DNA of 64,000 nt from Pochonia chlamydosporia 170. Lineage: Eukaryota; Ascomycota; Sordariomycetes; Hypocreales; Clavicipitaceae. Both the position numbers and the translations under genes were made by a program. The notes under the pieces are model-generated. The model made no database searches and was not told where the DNA came from. It saw only the letters and a program-made list of their open reading frames with translations. This document shows positions 1 through 13,152 of this stretch, piece after piece. The stretch covers positions 2,663,501-2,727,500 of the forward strand of contig NC_035795.1 of the NCBI RefSeq assembly GCF_001653235.2, in the 5' to 3' direction. How positions within the stretch are numbered: position 1 is the stretch's first letter; every line of letters starts with the position of its first letter.

Positions 1-125
1 TGCAACTAGGCTATCAGTTGGAGGTAAACGCAGGTAGTGCAATACATGGATCATCCATCATGGACACTGCGATGTGTGCCTTGGTGTAAATGCTATTAAA
101 TTATCGCTCCGCTCAACAAGCCACA

Positions 126-2015
126 TTACTTTGCAATATTCTCCCTCAACCCCTTGGTTCTCAATGTAAATCTCACATCATCCCCAAATGGCAACCCGAC
201 ACCGCTGTCTGCACCCCATTCATCTCCATTCGCTTGAATCGCTGTCCGTAACGCCTCGCCATGCTGGTTCATGATCTCACTATCTACACTTCCGCGTCTG
301 CTGCCGGCGGCACTACTACTGCTTTCTGCATCGGCCACGACACTCATGCGACTTTTCAACCTGCCGGCCCATAGACCCCTTACGCCACCTTTCTTTCGTT
401 CTGGAACCTCGTCTGTCCCGGCGCTGCATACATAGAGAAGGTACTTCAGGTTGGGGAGCGAGTGGCGGATATCGACGACCTTGAGACCCTGAGACGCGCA
501 GAGTGCCTCGATATTCTTGTTTAAGAGAAACCATCCGTATTCGAACCGCCACTGGCCTATGGTTGAGCCTCCCCGTGGTAAGTATAACGGGAATTCGCGT
601 CTTTGAGATTGCCGTTCGGTAATGTGGGAGATGTCGTCCCTGGCGTATGATCTAGAGCCGTAGGCGGATAATGGGTATGGTAGCGGGTAGGAGAGGTAGA
701 ATTGTAAATGTCGTGTCAGCATTGCTACCAGGCCCAATGCTGCGGAGAGCACATCCTCGTTGATCACTTTAGCCGTGGCAGCGTCATATGTGGAGTTTGG
801 TAGAGGTAGGTTGCAGATTTGAAACGACAATGGCGGCGCATTTGGAATCGGGGTGATGGGAAACATGTCGGATAGCTCTGAGCATATCCGTCGTCTCTGA
901 CCGTGTATTTGCTGCTCCGTCTTGAGAACTAGCTCCAACGACACAGCTAGTTTCTCCTTGTTGTTTGCAATGTCTTGTTCCGCTGCGGTCTGAGCTTCCC
1001 TGCCCTTTGAGATGGCTTCTCTCCTGGTCCGCAGCGATTCCAACAATTCGTCTCGTCGCTTTTCCGCGGCTCCATTTGTTCGTCGCTGTGCTGAAACGTA
1101 CTTCTCTGCAAGAATCACTTCCTCGTTGCCAGCGGGGGTCGGATCGCTCGGGGCTTCGTCGAGGATTTGGTTGATTTGCTGCATGATTTTGTGCTGCGTG
1201 TCGATGGCGTCTTGTATTGAGCTCTCGAGATTGGCGAGTTTCATGAGCGCGTTGTAAGAGGACGTTGGGCTGGGGAGAGCATGCTTGGGTTCGGCGGTCT
1301 TGGTCGGGAAGTCGAAAGAGTACAGCCCGTCTTCGAGGTGGAATATCAGAGCATTGGGTGGGAATTGGCGATCCATGAGTGTTCCGATGAAATTGAGACG
1401 TCTGAGATCTACAAATTCTTCGAGGAGAAAAGCCCAAGACGCTTGTTGAGATCGTTTTGCCCAAACTCGGATCGTGATGACGCATGACCTGGAAACAGGG
1501 CACTGCTCGGGCGACAGATCAAAAAATTGGAAATTGAAATTCTGTCAAGTAGTTAGAAACAAAGCGTTACAGGGCGAGTCTTTTCGAATACAATGTACCG
1601 CTGATCGATTGCGGACCTCGCTGATATACACGGGTTCCGGACACTGGGCCACATGCAGCGAGAAGAATACATCGCCAACAGAGCTCTCCACCAACGTTTC
1701 CAGCTTCTTCTGCCTCGTCGATGGATTGGCATGCGCAAGACTCAAGCTCGTCCTACGACCCTGAGCAGGCGGTCGTCTATTCTCGGCGCGCAGGCTATCT
1801 CTCCGCAAGCTATCTGAGGACCGGGACGAGTGCAGCTGGCCAGTTTCGCGCAGCAAACCAAGCTTCTTCGGGCTTCGTAGTATCGCGGCATCGTCGGCGG
1901 TGTACAAACTCGCGGGAGCAAAGGATAGATTTCGAAACGACAGGCCCTTCAGATGACGCAGCTTGCGGTTCTGAGGGAGCAGACGCGGTCGGCGGGGCTC
2001 GGAGAGTGTTGACAT
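126..2015 (-). CDS. Vps38/UVRAG-Atg14-like PI3-kinase complex subunit
   Basis: Two exons, 2015-1599 and 1541-126, joined over a 57-nt intron (1542-1598) with a GTACAT donor, CTAAC branch point and ACAG acceptor. The join gives 610 residues. The N-terminal part is basic and Ser/Arg-rich. The middle (about residues 190-310) reads as the segment before and including a coiled coil, rich in E, K, R and Q. The C-terminal half has the hydrophobic pattern ending in NLKYLLYVCS that I associate with the UVRAG/Atg14/Vps38 family. Members bridge Vps34 and Vps15 to Beclin-1/Atg6 and direct PI3P synthesis on endosomes or autophagosomes. The family call rests on recognition, not a search. Whether it is the Vps38 (endosomal) or Atg14 (autophagy) type is not settled. 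Confidence 0.75.
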
Positions 2016-2766
2016 GATGTATGCATGCTGAAGCTATTTGATTGTTGCGACCTAAGATGGCTCACGCCAGCACACTTGAGGTGCGGCACAGGCGGAGAGA
2101 TGTAGGACAGTGAATGTTGGCGAGCATTGGCCGGGGCCATGCAGTTGTTGTAGTGCGCTTTTCCGAAGGTAGGATTATCAATGGCGGTGAAATCCGGCGA
2201 TGTCCATGGATTGAAACAAGTCGAGGTGTTGGTGGTTGGTGGTTGGTGGTTGGTGGCTTGAGGTTCAAATGTTGTGCGTGTCGTCATTCAATGGCGTGGG
2301 ACCTAGAGCGTCAAAGCATCAATACCAACCAGACTTATTTAGTAAGTACATGTAGCCATTGATTGCCAACTCGGGAAATTACTTGGGGTAAAATCAACAG
2401 GGATAAAAAAAGCCGCCAACCTTTGCTGAAGGAATATTGATGCGACATGCACGATCAACAGTCACATACCTAGGTACTTAAGTACCCTTATAACAAAATG
2501 GACCACGGCGATACTTGGGCAAAACACAATGTATTGCTGGCGACATAAACTTGTAATTAAGGATCAATTGATACCGCGACACTGACATCCACACGATCAG
2601 TGGAGTCTGGCATCCGGTATTGACCTGACCTTACATGTTCCAGACCAGTTAACCCTTCAATATTGTGCCTAACCTCAGCATTGGACACCATGATGAATCG
2701 GAAGCAACTGCAAACCTTGACTTTAAAAGTCTCGTTGGAGCTGCTAGGGCAAGCTTACTCGGCTGG
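2016..2766. other. Intergenic region with a GGTGGTT repeat
   Basis: No supportable gene. It separates the 5' end of the Vps38-like gene from the 3' end of the Nudix gene. A short imperfect GGTGGTT repeat lies at about 2229-2256 and probably belongs to the 5' region of the Vps38-like gene. Confidence 0.6.
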
Positions 2767-3633
2767 TTAGATTTCCAGCTTCTCAAAGCATTTTCCGGAC
2801 CAATCCTCATTTTTCCTCGCGTCCAAGAAATTGCGGAGGCAGCGAAACAGCCGGTCAGGCTCCTTCTCCTTCATTTCGAGCAACTCCTGGACAGAGACCC
2901 ATTTCATTTCAGAGCACTTGTCGGGCTCAGCGATCTGCAAGTGTAACAATTAGCACAGCTGTAGGATTTCAAGAAAAAACGTCAAGTACCAAAGGTAATA
3001 TTGAATACATACCGCTGGCTCTGCGCTTGCATCAACCATTTTTGTCAAGACCCAGTGAGTGTTCCAGTTCATCGGCCCTTTCTTTTCAGTGACAAAATTG
3101 TCAAAAGTGTTGCCTAGAGAAGCCACGTATTCGACTCTCAGACCAGTCTCTTCCAAGACTTCACGCACGGCACAGGTGGCATCATCTTCGTGCCTCTCCA
3201 TTTTCCCTCCAGGAGGTGCCAATTGTCCTGTGGAGAAAAAGATTAGCAGTCTTCGCTGGCAGTTATATACACTAAATATGATACGCAAAAGTTGCTTGGT
3301 GCCAGCTCATGTGCGACACCCAAGCCGAGGACTTTTCTTCCTTTGCTGTAACTTACCGGCTCCGTGAGTGCCCTCGCGGGTTTGAAGGAGAAGTTTTTGG
3401 TCTTTCGCGTTGAAAATGAAGACGCATGTGCCGCATCGGAGGTATTCAAACTGTTCTTGTCTTGGGTACTTCACGGCGTCTTCGTCCGTGAATTCTCGAT
3501 ACTCGCTAGGCTGCTTCTTCCCATTCTCATCCACAGTCGGCGGGAACTCGTACAAGTGTGCCGTTCCTCTCCGAGTCTCGTCACCAGGAATCGTCTCTGT
3601 CATGGTACCCTGATTGTCGGCAATTGAAGTCAT
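2767..3633 (-). CDS. Nudix hydrolase domain protein
   Basis: Three exons: 3633-3357, 3227-3013 and 2934-2767. The introns are 129 nt (GTAAGT donor, CTAAT branch) and 78 nt (GTATGT donor). Spliced length is 219 residues. A textbook Nudix box spans residues 100-122: G100, E106, R114-E115, E118-E119, G121, matching GX5EX7REUXEEXGU. The box binds the divalent metal used to hydrolyse nucleoside diphosphate-linked substrates. The substrate cannot be deduced. The start is the ATG at 3633, giving a short polar N-terminus; no signal peptide is seen, so it is probably cytosolic or nuclear. An in-frame ATG ten codons downstream is an alternative start. Confidence 0.9.
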
Positions 3634-5683
3634 GGTGGGTGAGTAAGTTTGGTAGACGATGTTTCAAAGATGTTTGGATAGTTGGCAAATCAAGAATAAT
3701 GATGATGGTGATGATGTTGACGATGATGCTGCTGCTGATGATGATGATGATAATGATGAGAAATTCCCAGAAAAGTCGAGGCGCCCCAAGAGGCTACTTA
3801 TACCACGCAGGCGAGCACCTGGCTGTCCTTGATTCACTCAAACAAAGAAGATCCAACACCCAACACTCATGAACAGCAAAGAAGCAGCGTAACCTCACAC
3901 CATGAAACGGAGGAAGCAGAGGTGTGAAGCCGATTTTGTGTCCGCAGCCACAGCAAAGTCGACAAACCGCGCCTAAACAATCACTGCCCAAGCCATAAAT
4001 GGGACCGTAAATACCATTCAACGCACACTCTCCAAAAACATTGAAATTTCACGCCGTGTATCAGCGGGGAACAGGCGAAACTTGTGCCACGCACAGCGTG
4101 CAAGGCATCACCAAGACAGCTGTTACAATATTGTCGTACAGGCTCAGGGCGGGTTTCATGCGAATCAGCAAAGGTTCAGTGAAATGTATTAAATAAACTC
4201 ACGCGACACCAATAAAACCGATCAAGTTCAGACGATCCATATTTACTCAAGTGCCTTACAGCTAAAGCCTTTGACATGTTGGTCGCATGTAGGCCACACA
4301 CCAGTTCTCCACTACTTGTGGTCTAACCAGGCGCCCTGGATGTGCCTTGAACTCAGCCTCATGTGTGAACAAAGGGCCGGGTACCAGATGAGGCCGCCTG
4401 GGGCAGTCCAGACACTAATTTTACAGTGAATGGTGTACAAACTAATCATGTGGTGGTTTTTACATTCACTGCTTGGTGACGTGGTTCGCCATGAGGAGTG
4501 ATGAACTGCGCCAACAAAGAGGTTGGATGCTCGGGGAACAACCGCATTTGGTAACCTTTTTCTGACTATTTTGAACCATAAGTACCACTTGCTTACTGCA
4601 TGAAGTTGGGGCTTTTTATGGCATTCTCCAACACGTTTCGTAAAGCATGTGCTGCTGGTCAGTCCGCAGGAAACACAGAAGGTCTCATAGCGAAGCCAGC
4701 CGGACATGAGAATTGACACTTCATCACTGCCAAGTATTTCCCAGAGCACAAGTTTACACGCAGTTCACAACTCATGATCAATTCAAGTTTATGCAACTGC
4801 AAATTGTAAATATCTAAAATTGTCCGCCAAGTTAACAGGGTGCTCACACGGGGGCCTTGACGGCATTCACGATTTGTTCTCAGTCAGAACAGCTGTGACA
4901 AAATAGGTGCTACATCACCGCATGTCGTGTCAGAATATGATGGGACAAGTCAAATCTCCGAATAGCCTCGTCATTACCGACGCGTACCGCAAGTCTGGCT
5001 GAAGTACTCAAGTACACATTTGCAAGATGTGGAGGTATTCTTCAGTACCACGTATGCCAGCCAAGAAGACAGGTACGTATACAATGCTTACGCCATAGAA
5101 CTGAAAATGTCCCGAACTACCCATGCAGCAGTAAATAGGAACTAACCAGTTGACCCTCCCGCTCGTTGGGAAGTATGTCTTTGAACAGGGACAGCCACTG
5201 TGTTGCCACCAAGGTAGTTCACATCGGTTCCCGCCACTCCGAAGGCACTTGTTTGCAGCATTTCCAACAACTACAATGCAAAGTACATGGCTACTCATTC
5301 TTTAACTGCTCCTGGTGCGAATATGATATGAGGTGGTCAAAATCGCTGAGTTTATCCAACCCGGCTCCATTGTTTTCGGCGACTGCTTCACAATGATGCT
5401 GCGAGGTTTGACACATCTGAGCAACTCATCGTCCGCCCTTGGACCTACCAGGATTTTACTCAACAACAAAATGAAACAAGAGATACACGTTACAATTGAG
5501 TGTCGTAGGACCACATTCTACCAATGCTAAGGTGTGCTTGAAGTCGTATCTTCCAATGCTTGCTCGGATGACAACTCCAACTTCTCCTCAGGTTGCGTCA
5601 TATCTTAGGACAACGAAAGCCCCTATCCTGTCGAAAGCAGATTTCAACCCAGACATACGAAACAACATCCTCCGACATAACAT
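3634..5683. other. Gene-free interval with a GAT-rich microsatellite
   Basis: About 2 kb without a convincing gene. Open frames here lack homologous-looking protein features or splice context. A GATGAT/GCTGCT microsatellite lies at about 3697-3759, just upstream of the Nudix start. Confidence 0.6.
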
Positions 5684-6593
5684 CTAACTGACCGGCGCCA
5701 TAATAGTCGAAGCACAACTCGCGCCGGCATCAACCGTCAACATGGTGCCCGTAATCCACCTCGCCTCATTCCCAGCCAAAAACCTCACCGCCGAAGCACA
5801 ATCCCACGCATTCCCCTCGGTCCTCAGCAAACTCCTCATCCTCCTCGCCTCCCTCATCTCCTCGCCCATTCCGCCCCCGGCATTATACACCATGGGAGTA
5901 TACAGCATCCCTACAAGAGTCGTCAGTCTCGATCCCAAGCACTTGAACATCACCTCCGCAGAGATTCAACTCACCTGGACAAACACAATTCACTCGTATC
6001 CCAGCTTCAGCATGATTTGCCGCCATCGCCCTCGTCATATTGACCACCGCCCCCTTGCTGGTCGGGTACAATAAGCTCGGCGTACCGCCTTGCAAGCCCG
6101 CGACAGATCCCAGATTCACGATACTCCCACGTATGCTTCCCTCACCGGGCTCATTCTTCAACATCACAGGAATGGCATACTTGGCCATGAGCATCATGCT
6201 CGTAACATTTACTTCCAACCCCTTTGCCCACGCTGCCACATCTACATCCACGGCTGTGCCCCTCGGCCCCATGATACCAACATTGTTGACGAGGATATCT
6301 ACCCTCCCGTATGTACGGACCGCCTCGTCCACAACCCGCGAACAGTCTTCTTCTGACGAAACATCGGCTGCAACAGCGATACCAGACCCGTCTTCTTCGT
6401 TGACCATTTCGGCTGTGCGCTCGGCAAGAGACTGCTCGCGATCTACGCAGACTATCTTGGCTCCATCTTCGGCGAGTAACAAGGCGATTGCTCGTCCATT
6501 GCCAATTCCTTCGCCATGGCTGCCTGCGCCGGTGACAATGGCGACTTTGCCCTTAAGACTGCGCGTTGGGCGAGGGGGAGAATTGACAGGCAT
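5684..6593 (-). CDS. Short-chain dehydrogenase/reductase
   Basis: Two exons, 6593-5975 and 5910-5684, joined over a 64-nt intron with a GTGAGT donor and TGTAG acceptor. The product has 281 residues, a normal size for a classical SDR. The N-terminal Rossmann fold has the TGxxxGxG-type loop at residues 21-31 and Asp51 at the end of the second strand, which favours NAD(H) over NADP(H). NNVG at 103-106 replaces the usual NNAG. The catalytic Ser163, Tyr176 and Lys180 (YPTSK) are present. After the splice the frame runs through the usual C-terminal pattern with a WITG..L.VDAG motif. The substrate is unknown. The gene stands alone between two gene-free stretches. Confidence 0.9.
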
Positions 6594-7282
6594 GTTTAAC
6601 TTTGACTAGCGAAAATCTGAGTTGGGTTTCTTCGTACATTGAGAGGAGGAGTGTTATGGATGAGAAATGGTGCCTGACCGTTGAACCTCGGTTCGGGTAC
6701 AGTACGTGGGGTTGAGGCACCCGATGTAGGTCTCATTAGGTTGATTGGATCCTTCACTGATCAAACTGCAAATGCCAGGGTTTGTGTTACTTCATAAATT
6801 GTGTAGAATTAATTCGGCGCAAATTGAGTTTTCTCTGTGTTGAGGCAGGTACAGTACCTGTGTTTCGGGTGCAAGGTGCGTCTGCCAACACAGACAGACA
6901 CAATAACACCCATCTTCTCGCTTCGTGATATTTACTGACAAGTCGTAACATGTTAGTAGTGGCAGGGGTAATTTGACCTGTTAGGGGCGTTAATATTGCG
7001 ACGCATACGACCTGGGTAGAATGAGACTATCCGTAAGCTGGCGGTTATTCATCTTCACCGTGAATAGTCACAAGCCCATCACGAGTCGCTAATATAAATT
7101 CTATTCACCAGAAACGCATGTTCCCAATGCGCTTGGTCATGTATCCGTCCAATTCCGTCCAGAGTGTGCAATTTACCCGCCATTCCCATTGAAACAGCCA
7201 GACGCCGCCATTTGACCATTTAACAAACATTAACCACGTAAAGTAAAACAAATGAGACCAAAAACAAATGAAAACCGTAAAT
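6594..7282. other. Intergenic region
   Basis: No gene or clear signal seen. It holds the 5' region of the SDR gene and the 3' region of the Pal1 gene. Confidence 0.5.
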
Positions 7283-9898
7283 CTAGTGTACCGTCTCAGC
7301 CGGCATATCCTTCTTCCGGCGTATGCTGCCAAAGCGCCGCTTAAGCCCTTCACTCAGTTTCTTGCCGGTGGTATGACTTCTGCGTAAACTGCCGTCGGGG
7401 CTGTCTGTGTAAACTGCACCACTTGATGATCCCTCGCCAGACTGGCTAACGCTTCGTTGATGGCTGCCTCCCTGCTTGGAAAATCTGTTGGCGCCAGGCC
7501 GCATTTCGTAGGCATCGGCCTCGCTCAGAAACTGCCTGTGACCCTTTTCCTTCTTTAGGTCGCGCTCTATGGTGAAGGACGGTTCGCCCTTGCCCTTCAA
7601 ATCATCTGGATGGTATTGCTACGAGGAAATATTAGCTGCTTGCCCCTCAATGCATAGCGTGCCATCGCTTTGCGCGAGCGGACTGGAGCTTTACTTACAA
7701 CACCGTCCCATCGCTTGTAGGCACCGCCTTCGGCGTCGGGTTCTCTCATCAAATCGGCGCCTTCCTCGTAATGCATGACTTTGCCACTCATGTCTGGCGA
7801 ACCAGCAGGAATGGATGAAGTACCTTGAAGTGGAACATGTTTTGTCAGTGAGTCGATAATATTCTCCCTGGGTGTGGCGCGAATTGCCTCCATGTTGGAC
7901 TCCTCAACCGCTGCCACGGGAGAGTACTTCTTGTCAAGGTTGCGACTCGTCAATGTCGCATCATAGGGTCCGCCATGATGATAGGCACCACCAATAGTAT
8001 CGAGCGCATCAATTGTATCTGTCTCTGAAATACGCTTGCGATGACGATAGGGCCGGTCGGCGGCCTTTGCATCGCGCTTAATCATGTCGAGCGGTCGGTG
8101 AGACATGTCGCCTGGAAATCGCTGTCCAATGGAGCTGTATCGGCGGTGACCGTTGGGTTTATCGACGATGTCGGCAGGATTGCTGAGACTGTGGCTCAAT
8201 CGGCGAACTTTCTCAAGCTGATTTCGCGGATAGTCCGGGTCGGAGCGGCCCCACGAAGTTGCTGAGTTGTTGATGGGAAGACTTGGGTAGCGGCGATGAC
8301 GTCGGAGTGGAGATTGGGATGCTGTACGCTGAGGCTGTTGTTGGTGTTGCTGGTGTTGTAACTGAGATATGTAGGGGTTTGTGGAAGCGCTGCCGAGCTG
8401 GCGTGGACGCAAATTCGATGGAGGAGTGTCGGGGGGAGTGATGGAAGAAGAAGCAGGTCGAGATTCAAGAGGAGTTCGTAGCGACTGCCGAGATTCTCTT
8501 CCAAGGTGGTGGTGGTGGTGGTGGTGGTACGACTTATCCGAGCGACTTGAACTGGACCGGAATGACGTCGAAAACGGATTGGACGGATGGAAGTCGAAGC
8601 CGGAATCGGTGGGGCTGGCAGATGATGGTGGGGTTGGATATCGATCCAAGGAAGAGCGGCGGTCGAAATGAATATTTTCTAGCGAAGAGTTGCTTGATGA
8701 CAGGTGTCGCGGACGGTGTTTTTGCCTTTGGTGTGAATACGATTGCGACTGCGACTGTGACGCTGACTCCCTCTTTGCTTGGCTCGCCTCACGCAGAAAA
8801 GGTGCCAGTGGTGATGAAGGTGGTGGTGATGCGGATCCAGACCCAGACGCAGCAGATGCAGACCGGGCTGCCGTTTTGTATGGATTGACGTGGGACGTGC
8901 CAAGACCCGTTTCCTGGCTGGGTTCAGGCGCAGTCAAGGGATCTAGAATATATCTCTTGGCCTAGTCGTCGTCAGCATATGCAAGGTGCAGGTAAAGATG
9001 GTGCAAAGATTGTTAAGGATATGCTTGGCGTTCAAATGCAGATGAGCTTGTGGTGAGGAGTGACAAAAGGACGAAAGGGAAAGACAATACGATGCTGGCA
9101 GTGATGGTACCAATGAGAGGCATAGAAAAGCGAGGATAAAAAGGAATGTGCATCAAAATGGAAAGTGCAATGGATCAATCAACCAAACCACATTACATCA
9201 CTTTCCACATATTCCAACGTGCAACAACAGTCAATCATCCATGGCCAAATCTTCGTCTGGCCGTTTCGTTTCCATCGTTGCTGGTGACGCAACATGGCGT
9301 CCAGGGTCGAGCAGCTGGTCCCATCCGGGCCAAGTCGCAGTTGAGCATGGCATGCATCATCGATCTGCTGCACCAGAACCAGACTACTGCCATTCATCTG
9401 TTGTGCCGCCGCCTGCTTGGACCCTTTGCTGATCTCGGCCACATCGGGGCGGCTGAGCACCCAAACTGATGACGACCCTTCAATCACTCACTCACTCACT
9501 CACTCATTCTTCTGGTTGTGTCCTCGACTCGTCGCAAACTCTTGTTGGTGGAGTCGACTCATGTCATGATGGACCCAAAACTGGGGACGCCAGTGATGGC
9601 TCGAAGCTTTCCTTCTGAACCTTGACTGCCGTTGCGGTACTCACCGCGCATAGCCCAGAGGATGCAGGGCATGGACATCTCGGCTCGAGAGAATTATGGC
9701 CAAGTTGGACATTGTTGTAGAGTTGCGCGAGAATCCCGAGACGAAGAAGACAGAAAGGGAGAGGGGAAGAAAGACAATAAGAGAGGAAAAATAGAAAGCA
9801 CCTACCCATTCTTTATCGGTGTCAGGTTCGGACTTGTGCTCGCGATCTCTGGCAGCCTCTCCGCGCGTACTGGAACGAAAGAGGGAAGAAAACCCCAT
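7283..9898 (-). CDS. pal1: Pal1-family cell morphology protein
   Basis: Three exons: 9898-9806, 8961-7699 and 7618-7283, giving 563 residues. Intron 1 is unusually long (844 nt); intron 2 is 80 nt. Exon 1 encodes a short start ending in DKEW, which reads into AKRYILDPL at exon 2. This N-terminal flow is what I expect for filamentous-fungal Pal1 proteins and is why the distant exon was joined. The first ~330 residues are low-complexity (Ser, Pro, Gln, with seven consecutive His near 177-183). The conserved core (about 356-452) has SRNLDKKYSPVAAVEESN and PRENIIDSL, followed by YHPDDLKGKGEPSF after the last splice. Pal1 in fission yeast localises to growth sites and helps maintain cylindrical shape. 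The exon 2 frame is open further upstream only to an in-frame stop, so an upstream exon is required. Confidence 0.85.
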
Positions 9899-12311
9899 TT
9901 TGTCGGCTTAGAAGAGGTCGTTTCGTATCGTATCGTTCCGTTTCCTCTCGTCTCGTCTCGTCTTGATGCCGGTCAGATCCGCAGTCTGCTCTCTTGTGAT
10001 CCGATAATTCCAGAATCATGCCACGGGGAATATAAATGTCGAAGGGTTTTCTGCCCAAGTCTCCCTTGTTCGCTTACACCGGCGAGCAAAGTAAGAATGG
10101 GATCAACACGATGATGAACAAACAAACGCGACCTGGGGAAGAGGGTTCAGCAGCCTTTAATATCGACACTCTTATGGAGTATTAATACACCCTGTGGTAC
10201 ATTTCAAACAACTAAGCTCCAATCTTCCCACCGACTCGGCGACGGCGACAAGCCCGTCCAGCCCGACTGCCAAAATACCTAGGGACAGACTAGACCCTTA
10301 GGACGCCGGAACTCTCGTGGCGAGACAAGATTCTGCCCAGACGCAGCCTCCTCAAGCCAAACGGGAAGGCAAAAACACGCCCCGGACTGTAGAGGAGGGG
10401 TGCACCTTGTGATTCATAGGCAAAAGGCACGCGCAAGCCATGAACTGGAGGGTTCATGTATGTAGAGTGTGATGCGGCACCGGCGTTGGCCTGGCTGGCG
10501 CGCAGATGTGGAGGCGAAAAGCCTCCAGAGAGTGAGTTCTGTCAAAACCAACAGCCAGCCGCTTCTCCAGCTTGCCAATACTCTTTCCATGGGTGTGCGG
10601 GATGAATCAGATGATTGACGGTGGAGTTCTGGAACTTTGAGGTGCAGCAAGCCGAGTTTGGCACCTTTGTCTTTGTTGTATTGCTTTGGCGGACAAACTT
10701 CCAGGTTTGAGAGTCGATTATTTTCTTCCTCTTTCTTCTTTTGCTCATTAAAGACATGATTGATGCCTGCTTTGGCATTGCAGTTGTAGACACTGAAAAA
10801 CAAATCCCCTCCAGGGGCCAAGTCCCAAGTACATTCGTTGTCAAACATCTACACCTTCACCCCCGGGCGCAAAGATAGCCAAGCGCGGGGGAAACCTCAT
10901 GTTCCACCAGGCCAGCGCCATCACAGACCAAGCTCCAGTCAGCAACACAAAGAGGTAAACTCCAGTCAGGTTTGGTCACCTGAGATTGACTAGACTGGCT
11001 GGGACTTTGAACCGCGCCCGCCAAAGCAGCCCTAAGGCGAGCCAGACGCCTCTAAACTAGCAGGACAGACCTAATTGCTGGAACCCCCCTCCATTTCCAC
11101 GAGACAACTTGAGAATAGTAGATAGCTAGAAGTTTGGTCAATGCAAGTTTCTGCGCTAGCGAATGCAGGCTGGGCGGTTGAAGGTGGCGGTGACCAAATC
11201 CGGGCTTGGTGATTTCACAGTAATAAACAGCTCATGAAACCCGCCGAAATATGGCCAAGTCATCTCAACTTTGTCAGGATTTGCTTATTGTGTCTAATGA
11301 TTTGGTGTGTGTGGGTGGTTGAAGATACACGGCGCTCCCTGTGCGTCAGTCATGCCTCACAGCCTGTGCACAATGTCTTGCAGGTTGTCAGGTTGCATGG
11401 AGTACTTTATGTCCGTAAAGGTAGGAAGAAAAGTAGATCTGGCTGCGCGGGAATTAGACCAAAAGTAAATCTGATGACGGTGCACGGCTGGTGTTAATTA
11501 GGTTTTTGAGCAAAAGAAAGCCGAACTCACGAGCTCAACCAGACTACTTCACCGACTTCTAAGTTTCAAGGGTGATGGACATTCGCACTTCGGCACTTCG
11601 GCCACGAAGTCCCAGTAATAGTACAGGGAGTGACCAGACTGCAAAAGTCTCATAACCGGGCCAGTCGTCTGCAGTTAATTCGCCCTCCCCTTAGTGCAAT
11701 AGTGTCTGACCCAAAGGCCCAGCTTTTAATCAGTACTGCGAGGGAACTACTCGACTACTTGATTCCAACCTTTATGGCTGGGGATGTCCCAGATCAATCA
11801 CCAATAATTTCAATGTCCCTTCAATGTGCCTGTACCGCACCTAGCCGTCCCCGCCACCGCTAGCCAGGCACATGGCGCTGTCGCATTGCATGCAGGTGCA
11901 AACCCAATTTGTCGCCTTGGCAAGTGAAGTGACTCTGGGTTGGGCGAGAATGAGACTTCAAATGTCGATTTCTAAATGGTGTCATGCCTGGTGGCCTGGT
12001 CTCAGATTTAGCTAGATGAACCTTTCATGCCAACTTGACACGTCAAATTGCATATAGCCAATTGCTCGCAGCCTTTTTACCTCTCAGAATTGCAGTAACT
12101 TACTAGGTACGCAGGCCGCTTTCCATTATCATTCCACTACCAAGCTGTTACCGGTAGATGTTGCTTGATGGCTTGATGCCTCGGGGAGAACTACCCCTTA
12201 CTTCTTCGCGTCAATGTCTTCATTTACAGTCAAATACCGAGTACATACAATACAGTCCAGCATGACTCCATTGCTCAAATTCATTAGCCTTCAGCCGCCA
12301 ACACACGGCTA
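9899..12311. other. Long gene-free interval
   Basis: About 2.4 kb. A CGTTTCGTATCGTATCG-type direct repeat lies near 9920-9965, just upstream of the Pal1 start. A 144-codon frame at 10414-10848 (-) begins with ATG but shows no domain, signal or splice context and is not called. Confidence 0.5.
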
Positions 12312-13152
12312 TCACGTCTTCTCCGACGGTGCCTCACAAATCGGCTGCGGCCAGTAGTTCTGAGTATGTTTCCTCCCCTCCCTATACGCCTCGCAGGCCG
12401 ATCCCGCCAACTCGGGCCCATCTATCACCACTTGCTGCACCGCAACGGGCTCTCTGACATCCTCTCTTCTCCCTCGAAAACATCTCCATGCCAGGAAACC
12501 CAAACCACCTATGAGGAGCAAGCCGCCAATTATGGCCCCAACCGCAATGCCAGCAGTCGCGCCCTTCGACAGACCGGAACTGCTCGTCTCTGGAAGTACA
12601 GCGGTGCTCGTCGCGGTTGGTGTCAACATACTCATACTCGAAGCTGGGCTCGTTGAAACTGTGGTAGAAACGCTCGGAGATACCATTGCGCTGGCAATGG
12701 TAACATTGAAGTAATGACATGTTGCATCTCGGGCGTTGGTTTTGGGATCGTAGAGTGCCAGATACAATATCGCGTCTTCGCCTTTGCTAATGTTTCTCGA
12801 GAATCGGTCTAGGCTGACGGTCCATGTGAAGTTTGTGTCTTTCGTTCCCTCTGCGTAATGCGTTAGTCCAAATCCCTCGGTAGCATGCACACAAAACACT
12901 ACCTAATAAGGGTTGAAAGTACACTGTCCCCTTGCCATCTGGTGGTGTTGGATATTGCTGCCACATGCTCAAGTCCGTTGATTCAAGGTCAGAAGTCCAT
13001 TGGAATTTCAGTTTCTGACCCTCCTTGTGAGTCGGGTTGTCTTGGTAGTTTCCAACTGGGCCAGGAGGAGGTGGTGTGATGAAACTGCTCTTGGACCAAA
13101 CTCCGGCCGACAAGGCAGCTACCAAAACCGTGATGGCGAGTCGATGCTTCAT
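12312..13152 (-). CDS. Secreted/single-pass membrane protein, unknown function
   Basis: Two exons, 13152-12903 and 12850-12312, with a 52-nt intron (GTAGTG donor, CTAAC branch, GCAG acceptor). The product has 262 residues. The start is the ATG at 13152 because it opens directly onto a signal peptide (basic start, then a Leu/Ala/Val core, residues 1-22). The extracellular part contains a short Pro run and a GQKLKFQW-type strand common in fungal surface proteins, then a Ser/Thr-rich stalk. One membrane segment follows (AGIAVGAIIGGLLLIGGLGF region, roughly residues 185-207), then a basic stop-transfer and a cytoplasmic tail of about 50 residues. The topology resembles cell-wall sensors, but no WSC-type cysteine domain is present, so no function is assigned. 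Confidence 0.75.

Noticed and set aside
784..1503. 239-codon reverse-strand frame
   Set aside because: It is the antisense-phase shadow of the Vps38/UVRAG-like gene, which has the better protein and a clean intron.
10414..10848. 144-codon reverse-strand ATG frame in the gap upstream of Pal1
   Set aside because: No signal, domain, membrane segment or splice context, and competing frames of similar length overlap it.
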